Shown: positions 20,726 to 30,912, counted from the stretch's first letter. The stretch: 64,000 nt of DNA from an uncultured Flavobacterium sp. (GCA_913061465.1 CAJXSU010000001.1:84717-148716); one strand, 5' to 3'. Made by a program: numbers and translations. Notes: generated from the letters alone by a model not told the origin.

Positions 20726-21493
20726 TTATTTAATAAGGATTATTGTACTTAGAAGAATACTAGCTATACTTAAGAATGTAGAAATGTTTCCAATCAATCC
20801 GGCACTTGTAACTTTTTTTAAGTTAGGGTTTACAATTATTACATCATTGGGTTGAATATATTGGTAAGAGCTAATTAAAAAACTTGAACTGGTTAAATCA
20901 AGTTTTGTCGTTGTTCTTTGTCCATCAGATTCTCTTATTAGTACAACATCAATACGATTTCCATCTATAGTCAAATCACCAGCTAAACCTATTGCCTGTA
21001 AAAGGCTAATATTTTTTTCAGTAAATGTGTACGTTCCTGGTCGATTTACCTCACCTAAAATTGTCACCTTTGAATTCAATAAACGAACCGTTACATTGGG
21101 ATTAATTAAATGACCCTCAGATTTTAAAATTTCTTTCAAATATTTTTCTAAATCTATAATAGTTTTTCCTTCAACAGAAATTTCTCCTAGGATAGGAAAG
21201 TTAATAGTTTTTTTTGGAGACACAAGATATCCACTAATTTGCAACAACTGTAAATTATTCCCAAACCCATTGGAAATAGAGCTCCTGTTGAAAGGAATCG
21301 AAGCGTTCATCTCTAGAGAAGTGACATCAATTTTTAAAATATCATTTTCTTGTAAAATATTTTGAGAAGAAATTACTTGACTATTATTGTAGTTTTGAAT
21401 ATCTTGTAAATATAGAAGTTCTTTTTTTGATACACATGAACTAAAAAAAAATAAGGATCCTATTAATATTAGAAAAAAATTGTGACGATTCAT
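20726..21493 (-). CDS. wza: Polysaccharide export outer-membrane lipoprotein (Wza-like)
   Basis: 255 aa; lipoprotein signal (FFFSSC), SLBB segment VTILGEVNRPGTYTF. Confidence 0.92.
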   Translation of the reverse strand: MNRHNFFLILIGSLFFFSSCVSKKELLYLQDIQNYNNSQVISSQNILQENDILKIDVTSLEMNASIPFNRSSISNGFGNNLQLLQISGYLVSPKKTINFPILGEISVEGKTIIDLEKYLKEILKSEGHLINPNVTVRLLNSKVTILGEVNRPGTYTFTEKNISLLQAIGLAGDLTIDGNRIDVVLIRESDGQRTTTKLDLTSSSFLISSYQYIQPNDVIIVNPNLKKVTSAGLIGNISTFLSIASILLSTIILIK

Positions 21494-21537
21494 GAGTTTA
21501 TTTTTTAATTTGAATATTTAATGTCTAAAATCAAACA

Positions 21538-21545
21538 CAAAATTA
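21538..21545 (-). promoter_or_regulatory. Candidate -7 box (TAnnTTTG) for wza
   Basis: Minus-strand TAATTTTG about 45 nt upstream of the wza start; -33 box not evident. Confidence 0.3.
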
Positions 21546-21807
21546 GTGATATTAAACTAATTTTTTTATTAGCATAATGTTTTTTTTTGTTTAGATACAT
21601 TTCATTTATTTGGCTTTATTAAAATACTTTACAAAAAAATTACTTATTGAATAATTACTGAATTTTGTTGTAAAAAAGGGCACTAATTCGTTTGAATTTT
21701 TAGATAATTAGGTAAAATAAAAAAATAATTTTTTTATTAAAAAAACGAATATTTAAGTATTAATACTAAATAATATTTTTTTTATAGTTTATAGTTTGGA
21801 GTTTTGT

Positions 21808-22941
21808 TTAACTACTTCTTTTATTTTTTATCAAAATATTATAAAGTGATTTAAAAAAGTAAATAAAGTCAGTGTAATAAGGTCTTTTTTTGTATGCTTT
21901 TAAATACTTTATTTCTGAAGCCATAATTTCTTCTAAAGTTGTTGGCATATCTACATAAAATGGTGGTATTAAACCTGGCTTTGTTTTTGTTCTTAATATT
22001 TGAAGCTCCTTTGTATATAAAGAGTAGTAGTGTTCACTCAATGGTCTTACGCCTACTAGTTTCATTTCTCCCTTAAAAAAATTAATAAACATTGGTAACT
22101 CATCAATCCAAAATTTTCTGAAGATTCTACCTTCAGGTGAAATCCTAAAATCGTTTTTTATTTTACCTCCTTCTTTTAATTGATTCTTGTTGTAAACATA
22201 CTCCTGAAGATACTCAGAAAAAGGGTGCATTGTTCTTAACTTATATACTTTAAATATTTTACCATTTTTCCCAATTCTATTTAAACTTATTATTGGAGCA
22301 TAAGTTGGGTTATTGTCATAGCATGGGTCTTTGACTTTTTTTGCTACGAAAAAAAGAGAATGATTTATTGATATTTCGTCAATTATTTCAAAACCACACG
22401 AATACAGCCTACCGAACGTTTCTGCTCTTGAAATCACCCTTCCTCTACCATTGGTTAGATAGAAATATATTTTTTTTAAAATTGGGAGCTTTGGTACTAC
22501 TCTAGAAAAAATATAATCAATAAAGTATAATAATTTATTAAGTATTGGAGGGTATTTATTTAATATGGCAGATCTTCTGTTTGGGTAAGTTACAACCTTA
22601 CCAAGATATAAACCGGATTTTGGAAGAATTATATTAACAGTTTCAAAAAATTTATTTATGTAACGAATGTCGTTAACTTTTTTCAAATTAAGTATTGAGG
22701 AGAACTTACCAAATACTAACTTTTCTAAATTAATTTGATCTGAATTAGACGTTAAGTAATTATTGCTTGAAAGGTCAAAATAAAGCTTAATAAACTTTAA
22801 CAACCTGGGATTACTGGCAATTTCGCTTTTAGCTATATTGGAAGCAAAGTTATTTTGTGTTTCTATTTCTTTTGATACACTTTTAGTAGGTTTTGACTTA
22901 AAAATTAAATCTTGATCATTCTGAATCAGTAATACATCCAT
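21808..22941 (-). CDS. Sugar transferase (polyprenyl-phosphate glycosyl-1-phosphate transferase type) with divergent N-terminus
   Basis: C-terminal KVYKLRTM..RISPEGRIFRKFWIDELPMFINFFKGEMKLVGVRPLS. Confidence 0.85.
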   Translation of the reverse strand: MDVLLIQNDQDLIFKSKPTKSVSKEIETQNNFASNIAKSEIASNPRLLKFIKLYFDLSSNNYLTSNSDQINLEKLVFGKFSSILNLKKVNDIRYINKFFETVNIILPKSGLYLGKVVTYPNRRSAILNKYPPILNKLLYFIDYIFSRVVPKLPILKKIYFYLTNGRGRVISRAETFGRLYSCGFEIIDEISINHSLFFVAKKVKDPCYDNNPTYAPIISLNRIGKNGKIFKVYKLRTMHPFSEYLQEYVYNKNQLKEGGKIKNDFRISPEGRIFRKFWIDELPMFINFFKGEMKLVGVRPLSEHYYSLYTKELQILRTKTKPGLIPPFYVDMPTTLEEIMASEIKYLKAYKKRPYYTDFIYFFKSLYNILIKNKRSS

Positions 22942-23164
22942 AGTTTAGGGAACTATAATTAATAATCAAATATACACAATTAATCGTAATGAATATTTTT
23001 ATTTAAAACTCATAAACAAAATCAATCAATGAATTGATGAGATGACTCAATTACTGCTATAAAAACTGAAGCAATAATTTCTTTATAATACTCTTAAAAA
23101 TATCAAAAAAACTTATTCTTTACACAAACCAATGTTAATAATTACAATCTAGGGATAGGCACTC

Positions 23165-23290
23165 TCCCCTTTTGATTAAAATATTATAAAGTGGCTATAA
23201 AGTAAAAAAATTCAGTTTGATATAGTCTTTTTTCACAAGCTAAGTTTAACAAAGCATCAAATAACTTGGAATATGAGGAGATACATGTAT
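23165..23290 (-). pseudogene. Degenerate fragment of a sugar-transferase C-terminus
   Basis: Translates to ..LACEKRLYQTEFFYFIATL* then (frameshift) YNILI-like, resembling the adjacent gene's KAYKKRPYYTDFIYFFKSLYNILIK; 16-bp identity aaaatattataaagtg at 23178-23193 and 21833-21848. Confidence 0.65.
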
Positions 23291-23325
23291 GAAATTAAAA
23301 TTTAAAAAAAATAAGTTTTTATTTA

Positions 23326-24096
23326 TTAATTTCTCAAAATCATTTTTTTTTTAATTTCATTTTTAATCGTTTGCAATATTAACTCTTTAAACCAGGGAAT
23401 ACCTCCTTCAGACCACCTTTGAGGATGCATGGTAAACATTATTTTATTTGGTAATTGGTTATTATTTAATGCTGAAATTATATCATCGGTTGAATGATAT
23501 ACCAAGTCTTGTTTGATCCAATTCATCTGTTGTGAAACTTTATCACGAACAGATGTTTTCCAACCATCCCATCGACGACCAGTATCGGTAAGGTAAAATA
23601 CCTCATCAAAATTAACATCGTAATAAGGTTCTCCAATAATGTCTAAACTTCTGTAATCGTATTTGTTCCAAATTTCTTTATTATCAAATTTTGAACGAGG
23701 GCTCCCATGCATACAAATGGTTTTCACCTCTACCAGCTTCCGAAGTTTATCTAAATGATATCTAAAATCATCCCAAGCCTTATCAACATCTCCATTACTA
23801 GTATCCATATTTTCGTAATGATAACCTACTTCATGACCTAATGCTTCAATTTCCTTTATAATATCTTCGTCCCAAGATTCTGGCACTGCCCTAAAATAAT
23901 AAGTTCCTTTAATCCCCAAATTTGATTGAATTTTGGCAAATCGCAATGAATTTTGGGGTAATAAATCTACATCATGCCTTAGTATCACGGCTTTTTCACT
24001 TGACTGTTCCAAATAGTCTCTAAATGTATCAAATTTATATTTGGAAGATATCAATTGTTTTAATAAGCTAATGTAAGTTTCTATTGTAAAATCCAT
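23326..24096 (-). CDS. Polysaccharide deacetylase-like protein
   Basis: 256 aa; VILRHDVDLLPQNSLRFA, GHEVGYHYE, MHPQRW. Confidence 0.78.
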   Translation of the reverse strand: MDFTIETYISLLKQLISSKYKFDTFRDYLEQSSEKAVILRHDVDLLPQNSLRFAKIQSNLGIKGTYYFRAVPESWDEDIIKEIEALGHEVGYHYENMDTSNGDVDKAWDDFRYHLDKLRKLVEVKTICMHGSPRSKFDNKEIWNKYDYRSLDIIGEPYYDVNFDEVFYLTDTGRRWDGWKTSVRDKVSQQMNWIKQDLVYHSTDDIISALNNNQLPNKIMFTMHPQRWSEGGIPWFKELILQTIKNEIKKKMILRN

Positions 24097-25118
24097 TAAT
24101 TTATTAATAATTTAGATAGTTTTTCAGAAAGGTAATATCCAATTGCTTTGTGCCCCATATGATTCCAATGACCCTTAGTATTTGTAACTACCCAATAATA
24201 TGGGTCAATCCCTTTTTGTTTTAAAACGGTTAATGTATCTCTTAAACTAACAAAAGGAATCTTATTCTTTTCTAAACCGAACATAAACTCTTTAGATAAT
24301 TGATTATTTCCTCTGTTTACCACAATAGTATTTGAAGAAAAATTGTCTTGAATTGCAAAAGCCAATGGAGGTAGTTGTTTTGTAATATTATTAGATATTG
24401 GTGGTTCTTTAAAGTTTACATAAAATTTACCTAACATTTTAGGCCAAAACTTACCAGCCAAAATTAATTTTCTTGCACTGTTCAACATTTGCATCGTTAT
24501 TGAATTTTGAGTAAGCAACTTTGTTTTATTATATGTCTGTAAATATTTTTGTGGAAACAAATCATTTGTGACAATTAATTCGTTATCTCTAAAGATAACC
24601 TTAGGTACTAACAAATCTGTCTGTTTACAAATTAAATCATTTGAGCTTAAAAAATAGAGTATTAGATCCGGCTTGAATTGATTAACAAAATTTTGCTGAT
24701 ACGCAAACATATCGGCTAAATCAAAGCCACTACGTCCAAAATTTAATACTTCTACTGATTCATCAAAGTTTTTAGATAGTTGTTTTTCCATTATTGAAAT
24801 AAACTGGTCTCGCCTAAATACTTGAAAACTTTCAACATAAGAATCTCCTAGTATTGCAATCCTAAAGACTCCTGTTTTCTTTTCAATTGAACAATCTGGG
24901 CCTAAAATGGAATTATTATTATACTGTCCCATAGAAAAACCTTCATTAAAAAGGGTGAAATTCATATTAGTTCTTTTTATTCTGCCAATGTGTGAATCAA
25001 AGTCAGTTGTAGAAAATGTTTCAATTTCAGCTTTTTGGATAAATAATTCAAGAAGAACTAAGCTTAATGCTATAGCAAAAATAAAACCAATGAATAACTT
25101 TAATATTTTAAAAATCAT
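24096..25118 (-). CDS. SGNH-hydrolase-like protein (possible acetyl-transfer partner of MBOAT)
   Basis: 340 aa; ILGDSYVESFQV block, HWNHMGHKAIGYYL; adjacent to MBOAT. Confidence 0.72.
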   Translation of the reverse strand: MIFKILKLFIGFIFAIALSLVLLELFIQKAEIETFSTTDFDSHIGRIKRTNMNFTLFNEGFSMGQYNNNSILGPDCSIEKKTGVFRIAILGDSYVESFQVFRRDQFISIMEKQLSKNFDESVEVLNFGRSGFDLADMFAYQQNFVNQFKPDLILYFLSSNDLICKQTDLLVPKVIFRDNELIVTNDLFPQKYLQTYNKTKLLTQNSITMQMLNSARKLILAGKFWPKMLGKFYVNFKEPPISNNITKQLPPLAFAIQDNFSSNTIVVNRGNNQLSKEFMFGLEKNKIPFVSLRDTLTVLKQKGIDPYYWVVTNTKGHWNHMGHKAIGYYLSEKLSKLLIN

Positions 25119-26548
25119 TAGAACTGAAAATAAATAAATGGTAATGCTTCATTCTGAAACATAAATAAACAACTAGCTAATAACATTACAACTAAAATAC
25201 CCATAACAATACCTTTATTTTTAATTGTTAAAATAAAGGTATGACGTTTTGTATAATATTCGAAAATATCAAATAATATCATAACAAAAGTAAATGATAT
25301 AGTTATAATAAAAAATTTCATAGTAAAAGCACTAGATTCCCAATAAATCATTTTCATTATAAAAGTTGTAGCCGTTGAAAAATCTGGTGATCTAAAAAAG
25401 AGCCAAGCAAATAGAACTAGAAAAAAAGTTAGACTAACATTAAACAGGTATTTGAATAAACTTAATAAACCTGAATATCTATAACCATATTTCACTTTTT
25501 TCTTATCCGACACTAATTTATGAATCACTAAATAAACACCATGTAAAGCACCCCATATAATAAAATTCCAACTAGCCCCGTGCCACAAACCACCTAAAAG
25601 CATTGTTATCATTAAATTTATATAGGTTCTTTTCATACCCTTTCTGTTTCCACCTAAAGAGATATATAAATAATCTTTTAGCCAAGAAGATAGAGAAATG
25701 TGCCAACGACGCCAAAACTCTGTAATATTTTGTGACAAATAAGGCTGTTCAAAATTCTTCATTAGTTCAATTCCCAAAAGCTTAGCTGTTCCTCTTGCAA
25801 TACTAGTATAACCAGAGAAATCAGCGTAAATTTGTATTGAGAATAACACTAAAGCTGCTAATAATTCTGGTGATTTATAAATATCTGGTTGTGAAAAAAT
25901 ATTATCTACAATTCTACCTGCAGCATCGCCAATCATTACTTTTTTAAATAAGCCTGTTATAATGAGCACTACACCTTTTTCTATCTGAGATTTGCTTGGC
26001 ATTGGCCGTTTTACAATTTGAGGTAAAAGGTTTGTTGCGCGCTCTATAGGTCCTGCAACCAATTGTGGAAAGAAGGAAACAAATACAGCAAAATCAATAA
26101 ACTTTTTTGTAGGAGTCAATCTGCCTCTATAAATATCTATAGTATAGGACATTGTTTGAAATGTATAAAAAGAAATCCCAACAGGAAGGATTATATTCAA
26201 GTGCAAATAGTCTAAATTTCCTCCAAAAATAGAAGCTAAAGGAGCAAAGGATTCAACAAAGAAACCATAATATTTAAAAACTGCCAGGATACCTAAGTTG
26301 CTAAACATACTTAGCAAAAGCCATCTTTTCTGATTTTTTAACTCTTGACATTTATATAATTTCTGCCCAACTGTAAAGTCAATAATTGTAGATATTGCTA
26401 GTAATGCCGTAAAACGATAATCCCAATAGCCATAGAAGACATAACTTGCTAAGACCAAAACCAAGTTTTTCATCTTGCTAGGTGTAATGTAGTATATTGG
26501 TAATACTAAAGCTAGAAAAATAAAAAATATAAATGAGTTAAAGAGCAT
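25118..26548 (-). CDS. MBOAT O-acyltransferase, AlgI-like
   Basis: 476 aa; EFWRRWHISLSSWLKDYLYISLGGNRKG and LGGLWHGASWNFIIWGALHG. Confidence 0.93.
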   Translation of the reverse strand: MLFNSFIFFIFLALVLPIYYITPSKMKNLVLVLASYVFYGYWDYRFTALLAISTIIDFTVGQKLYKCQELKNQKRWLLLSMFSNLGILAVFKYYGFFVESFAPLASIFGGNLDYLHLNIILPVGISFYTFQTMSYTIDIYRGRLTPTKKFIDFAVFVSFFPQLVAGPIERATNLLPQIVKRPMPSKSQIEKGVVLIITGLFKKVMIGDAAGRIVDNIFSQPDIYKSPELLAALVLFSIQIYADFSGYTSIARGTAKLLGIELMKNFEQPYLSQNITEFWRRWHISLSSWLKDYLYISLGGNRKGMKRTYINLMITMLLGGLWHGASWNFIIWGALHGVYLVIHKLVSDKKKVKYGYRYSGLLSLFKYLFNVSLTFFLVLFAWLFFRSPDFSTATTFIMKMIYWESSAFTMKFFIITISFTFVMILFDIFEYYTKRHTFILTIKNKGIVMGILVVMLLASCLFMFQNEALPFIYFQF

Positions 26549-26812
26549 TATGTTTTTTATTAAAAAATTATTTTCATATTTTTCATTAAATTATGTGTAT
26601 ATAAATTCTTAAAAGCACCTTGGATTAACCAAACGCAAAAAATAATTAAATTAATTATACCTGGCTATATTTTTTGTTGTACCGTATTCCATCTTTTCTG
26701 TTTTTTTTTAATTTTAACTATTCAAATACTATAATAGATTTTGTTCGGCTTTATTTTTAGATTACGAATATCTAAAAAAGTAATTTATAATAATCTCTAG
26801 GTGACTATGAAA

Positions 26813-27952
26813 TTAAGAATTTCCTATTAGCGTTTCACAAATAAATTCAGCAGCTTTTCCATCTCCAAATATTTTTGGAAATTCAGATTGCTCCATATTG
26901 ATTAGATTGTCAAAAGCAGTAAGTATTTTCTTATAATCTGCAGAAACGAGTTTTGCCTTACCAGTCTCAAGAATCTCTATCCATTCTGTTTCCGGTCGTA
27001 AAACAATACAAGGTTTATTGAAAAAATATGATTCCTTTTGTACACCGCCGGAATCGGTGATAATTAAGGATGAATTTTTCTCTAACTGAATCATATCCAA
27101 GAATGAAACAGGTGGAATTAGAAATAGGTTTTTAGATTCATTAATCTTCCTTAACAACTTCTTATGTTCAGAAGATTGAAGCATTTTTTCAGTTCTGGGG
27201 TGTATGGGCAAGACAACTTTTAACTGTTTGGAGATTGTTATGAGTGCGTCAAAAATAGATGTGAGATTCTCAGGTATATCTGTATTATGATCCCGATGAA
27301 TAGTTGCAAGTACATATTCACTTGTGGCTAAACCGTTTTCAACTAATATATTTGATTTCTTTGAAGCTAAATCAACAAAGTGCAAAGAATTATCATACAT
27401 GATATCTCCGCAATGAAAAACTCCAGAATTATCTGGAGAGAAAGGTGCTTTATTAGCTGAGTTAAACCCCTCATTTACTAAATTCTGAAAACCAGATTTC
27501 GTGGGAGAAAATAGTAAAGAGGAAAGATGATCACAAACAATACGATTTATTTCCTCTGGCATTTTTCGGTTATAAGAGCGAAGCCCAGCTTCTACATGTA
27601 CAATATGTATATTTAATTTAGATGCTGCAATGGCACCAGATAGAGTAGAATTTGTATCTCCATATAATAGCAAATAATCTGGTTTTTCTTTTAATAATAA
27701 TTCTTCTATGCCCTCAATCATACGAGCCGTTTGCTCGCCGTGTAAACCAGAACCAATATTTAAATTATACGAAGGTTTAGGAATCCCTAATTCCTCAAAG
27801 AAAACATTTGACATATTATCATCATAATGTTGCCCCGTATGCACAATGAATTCCTTTATTTTTCCTGAAAACTCTTTTGAAATTGCACGACTTATTGCTG
27901 CGGCTTTTATTATTTGTGGACGTGCACCAATAATTGTAAGAATTTTGATCAT
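26813..27952 (-). CDS. Non-hydrolysing UDP-sugar 2-epimerase, WbpI-like (WecB family)
   Basis: 379 aa; TIIGARPQIIKAAA, HVEAGLRSYNRKMPEEINR, SGGVQKESYFFNKPCIVLRPETEWIE. Confidence 0.85.
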   Translation of the reverse strand: MIKILTIIGARPQIIKAAAISRAISKEFSGKIKEFIVHTGQHYDDNMSNVFFEELGIPKPSYNLNIGSGLHGEQTARMIEGIEELLLKEKPDYLLLYGDTNSTLSGAIAASKLNIHIVHVEAGLRSYNRKMPEEINRIVCDHLSSLLFSPTKSGFQNLVNEGFNSANKAPFSPDNSGVFHCGDIMYDNSLHFVDLASKKSNILVENGLATSEYVLATIHRDHNTDIPENLTSIFDALITISKQLKVVLPIHPRTEKMLQSSEHKKLLRKINESKNLFLIPPVSFLDMIQLEKNSSLIITDSGGVQKESYFFNKPCIVLRPETEWIEILETGKAKLVSADYKKILTAFDNLINMEQSEFPKIFGDGKAAEFICETLIGNS

Positions 27953-27954
27953 AT

Positions 27955-29055
27955 TTATTTAAAATTGTTTTGATAATCTGGATTTTCATTCATAATCTTT
28001 TTACTATCGGGATAATTCTCTATGAACCATACCATAAAAGCTGTTACATCAATTTTATCATTTAACAAAGTATCTCTCCTAGATTTAAAATCTTTTACTG
28101 AATTATTGTTATTAATAATTTCATCTACAGCATTTAGAAGATCTTGAGGCTTTTCCGAGTTGACCCCTATACTCAACTTATACTTCTTTTCAATTTCTTC
28201 TAAAACACTTATTTTTCCAACGAAATCGCTAAAACGGATATTAGGAGTGCCAAGCATTGCAGATTCAACAGCCATACTTTGACTATCTCCAATATATAAG
28301 TCTGCGAAATATAAATAATGATGGATATCCTGTTTATTTCCTTTAAACTCGTATTCTTTTAACTCTTCTGGCAAATCCCTTTCAGATGAAATCAATACCA
28401 TCCCCCTTATAGTAAGCTTATCCACTATTTGTTTTGCCAATGAATTTGTAATTCCTTTAGCATTAATATCATGGTATGCCTGTAGATTTGCGAATCTCAA
28501 TATGAAATATCTTTCGCCTACAGGTATGCTTACTTTTCTCCGATCTGCTTTGAATTGATTGGGATGTAAATATGCCAATTTCTGAAAACCATTATAATTT
28601 ACCGTCTTTCTATTCCAAATACTATTATTCACTCCTTTTGGAGCCATTATAGTACTAAAAAAAGGATAGCAAGTTAATGCTCCTATATACATTGGTAAAG
28701 ATAAATCTACGTCATCTTCGCCAAAAAATAATGAGGGAACCTTGACAAAAGGCCCAATATGACCAATTTCAGGAGAAGTGCCAATCATTAAATCTGGTTT
28801 AAATTTTTTTGCAATTTTGAGAAGCTTTTTATCTCTCTGAAATACAGAGTTAACTATAGCAAATAATTTTTTTTTTCGGTAGCCCTCTGATAATTGGACA
28901 AAAGAATAATCTTTGACTAACTCCTTAAGTATATCCTTATCTTTTATTGATATTAATATTCTATGTCCTTTACCTCCCAATATTTGAATAATATGTTTAA
29001 ACAAATGAAAATGGGCAGGATGATTTAGTTGAAACAGGAACCCTTTTCTATGCAT
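27955..29055 (-). CDS. DUF354-family protein
   Basis: 366 aa; FQLNHPAHFHLFKHII.. and GDSQSMAVESAMLGTPNIR. Confidence 0.8.
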   Translation of the reverse strand: MHRKGFLFQLNHPAHFHLFKHIIQILGGKGHRILISIKDKDILKELVKDYSFVQLSEGYRKKKLFAIVNSVFQRDKKLLKIAKKFKPDLMIGTSPEIGHIGPFVKVPSLFFGEDDVDLSLPMYIGALTCYPFFSTIMAPKGVNNSIWNRKTVNYNGFQKLAYLHPNQFKADRRKVSIPVGERYFILRFANLQAYHDINAKGITNSLAKQIVDKLTIRGMVLISSERDLPEELKEYEFKGNKQDIHHYLYFADLYIGDSQSMAVESAMLGTPNIRFSDFVGKISVLEEIEKKYKLSIGVNSEKPQDLLNAVDEIINNNNSVKDFKSRRDTLLNDKIDVTAFMVWFIENYPDSKKIMNENPDYQNNFK

Positions 29056-30172
29056 ATTTATTTACAATTTTAGCCATTTTTCTTATAGATTTTTTACTCA
29101 CCCCTTGGTGAATTGGTAATGTTATAACCTGCTTTACAATTACCTCTGTATTTACGCAATTTCCCGGCTCATAACCAAAATCCAAAGCCCATGAAAGCGA
29201 TTTTGAGAAGTGTTTCCCGGGCTCAATATTATTAAGTAAAAGTTCATTAAATAGTTGATCTCTTCTTTTTATAAGAATTGGAAAAGCATAGAAATTTGGC
29301 TCATCATCTATGTTTTTTCTTGCGGCTTTAATATTACAGTTCAATAACGAATATAAATAATTAGCATTTATCTTTTGTTTAGAAATCGTTTTCTCAAAAT
29401 TCAAAGAATTTGCATCAAATACACGCTTCACCCATTTTGCAGATAAACTTTCTTTGAAACTAAATTTATCAACGAAATCTAACTTCGAGTCTAATTTCTT
29501 TCCTAAACTATAAGTGATGGCACCATAAATCGGTGATTTCATTAGTATTGTAAATAGTAACGTTTTAATAAAACTTACAGAAGCCGGCAAAAAACCATAT
29601 GAATTCAATTTCTTATACTCTTCTTCAAAAAAAGGGAACATCTCCTTCTTATTTATTATACAGAAACCTCCAGCCCCAATTGAGGGAAACTTTGCTAACC
29701 CAGTAGAAAATATTGCAGCGTCTGCCCAATTTCCTATATTAATATCATTACTTTTAGATAAGAATGAATGAGCAGCATCTTCAATAATAATCTTTTTCCC
29801 AATAATATTTTTGATTTTATCCATCTGCTCAGGAAAACCAAAAGTATGTGTAATAATTAAGGAGTCTATATCTCCTGCTTTACACTTCAAATCTTCCAAA
29901 TCCATTTGAAAATTGAAATCAACATCAATAAATACAGGCGTATGCCCAGCTTTTACGATTGCTTGAAAAACGGTATGGCAAGTATAAACCTGGACCCCTA
30001 TCTTTAAAGACTCATTAGAAATCGAAGACAAAAGTAATCGTAATCCTGTTCGAGCTGAATTCAAATTAACACCGACGTTCACAAAATCTATCGATGATGT
30101 ACTTGATCCAAATTTAAAATATGACCACAAAGGTAATGTGTAGTAAAATCGTGGAGTTAATTTGTAATTCAT
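29048..30172 (-). CDS. DegT/DnrJ/EryC1-family PLP aminotransferase
   Basis: 374 aa; IIEDAAHSF, FSTGLAKFPSIGAGGF (Lys retained). Confidence 0.83.
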   Translation of the reverse strand: MNYKLTPRFYYTLPLWSYFKFGSSTSSIDFVNVGVNLNSARTGLRLLLSSISNESLKIGVQVYTCHTVFQAIVKAGHTPVFIDVDFNFQMDLEDLKCKAGDIDSLIITHTFGFPEQMDKIKNIIGKKIIIEDAAHSFLSKSNDINIGNWADAAIFSTGLAKFPSIGAGGFCIINKKEMFPFFEEEYKKLNSYGFLPASVSFIKTLLFTILMKSPIYGAITYSLGKKLDSKLDFVDKFSFKESLSAKWVKRVFDANSLNFEKTISKQKINANYLYSLLNCNIKAARKNIDDEPNFYAFPILIKRRDQLFNELLLNNIEPGKHFSKSLSWALDFGYEPGNCVNTEVIVKQVITLPIHQGVSKKSIRKMAKIVNKYA

Positions 30173-30912
30173 TAATAATATCTTTTTCCTCCTCTAAAAA
30201 ATAGCCTTATATCAGAGGACGTTGGCCTAGAGTAATAACCACCTTTAACCTCTTTTTGTTTTTTAGGGATAACTTCCTTTTTATTAATTCTATTTAGAAG
30301 CAATGGCAGATTAATCGTTATTTTATCTGAAATCATTGTCATAACTTCATTTATGCTATTTGATAAAATAGGCAACTTATATTGTTCATAAATAGCACCA
30401 GTATCAATCCCAACATCTACTTTGTGTATCGTAACCCCAATTTCTGTTTCGTTATTTAAAAGTGCCCAAAAAACGGGCTGTACACCTTTGTAATAAGGTA
30501 AATAACTAGGGTGAATATTTATCATTTCACCTTTTAGCACGTATTTTTTGGGAATTATACGATTAAAATAAACAAGGATTGAAATATAATTGGAATCATT
30601 AGCTAGGCTTAAACAATGATTAAAAGAATCGCCTGTATAGATAGGAGTTTCTTCTATCAATTTATGATACTCCTTTAAAGCAGTTTTATTCTTACCACTA
30701 TTATTATTGAAGTATTTTTGAAAAGAAATCCTCAGTAAATTATCAAATCCATATTTCAATAATCTTTGCACCTTTTTGTATAAGCCATTATCCCCACCTT
30801 GTGGTTTACTAATATATATCCCTTTTATTGTTATATTTCTCTCCTTTATTAGAGAATTCATTATCTCAGTATTCCAACAGTTTAAACCTGTAGTAAAAAT
30901 AAATATATTCAT
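30172..30912 (-). CDS. Formyltransferase-fold protein (sugar N-formyltransferase candidate)
   Basis: 246 aa; INIHPSYLPYYKGVQPVFWALLNNETEIGVTIHKVDVGIDTGAIY. Confidence 0.85.
   Translation of the reverse strand: MNIFIFTTGLNCWNTEIMNSLIKERNITIKGIYISKPQGGDNGLYKKVQRLLKYGFDNLLRISFQKYFNNNSGKNKTALKEYHKLIEETPIYTGDSFNHCLSLANDSNYISILVYFNRIIPKKYVLKGEMINIHPSYLPYYKGVQPVFWALLNNETEIGVTIHKVDVGIDTGAIYEQYKLPILSNSINEVMTMISDKITINLPLLLNRINKKEVIPKKQKEVKGGYYSRPTSSDIRLFFRGGKRYY

Noticed and set aside
21494-21807. AT-rich 314-bp gap upstream of wza as a hidden gene or sRNA
   Set aside because: No sustained reading frame or strong GC-rich stem; short A/T inverted repeats are expected at this composition
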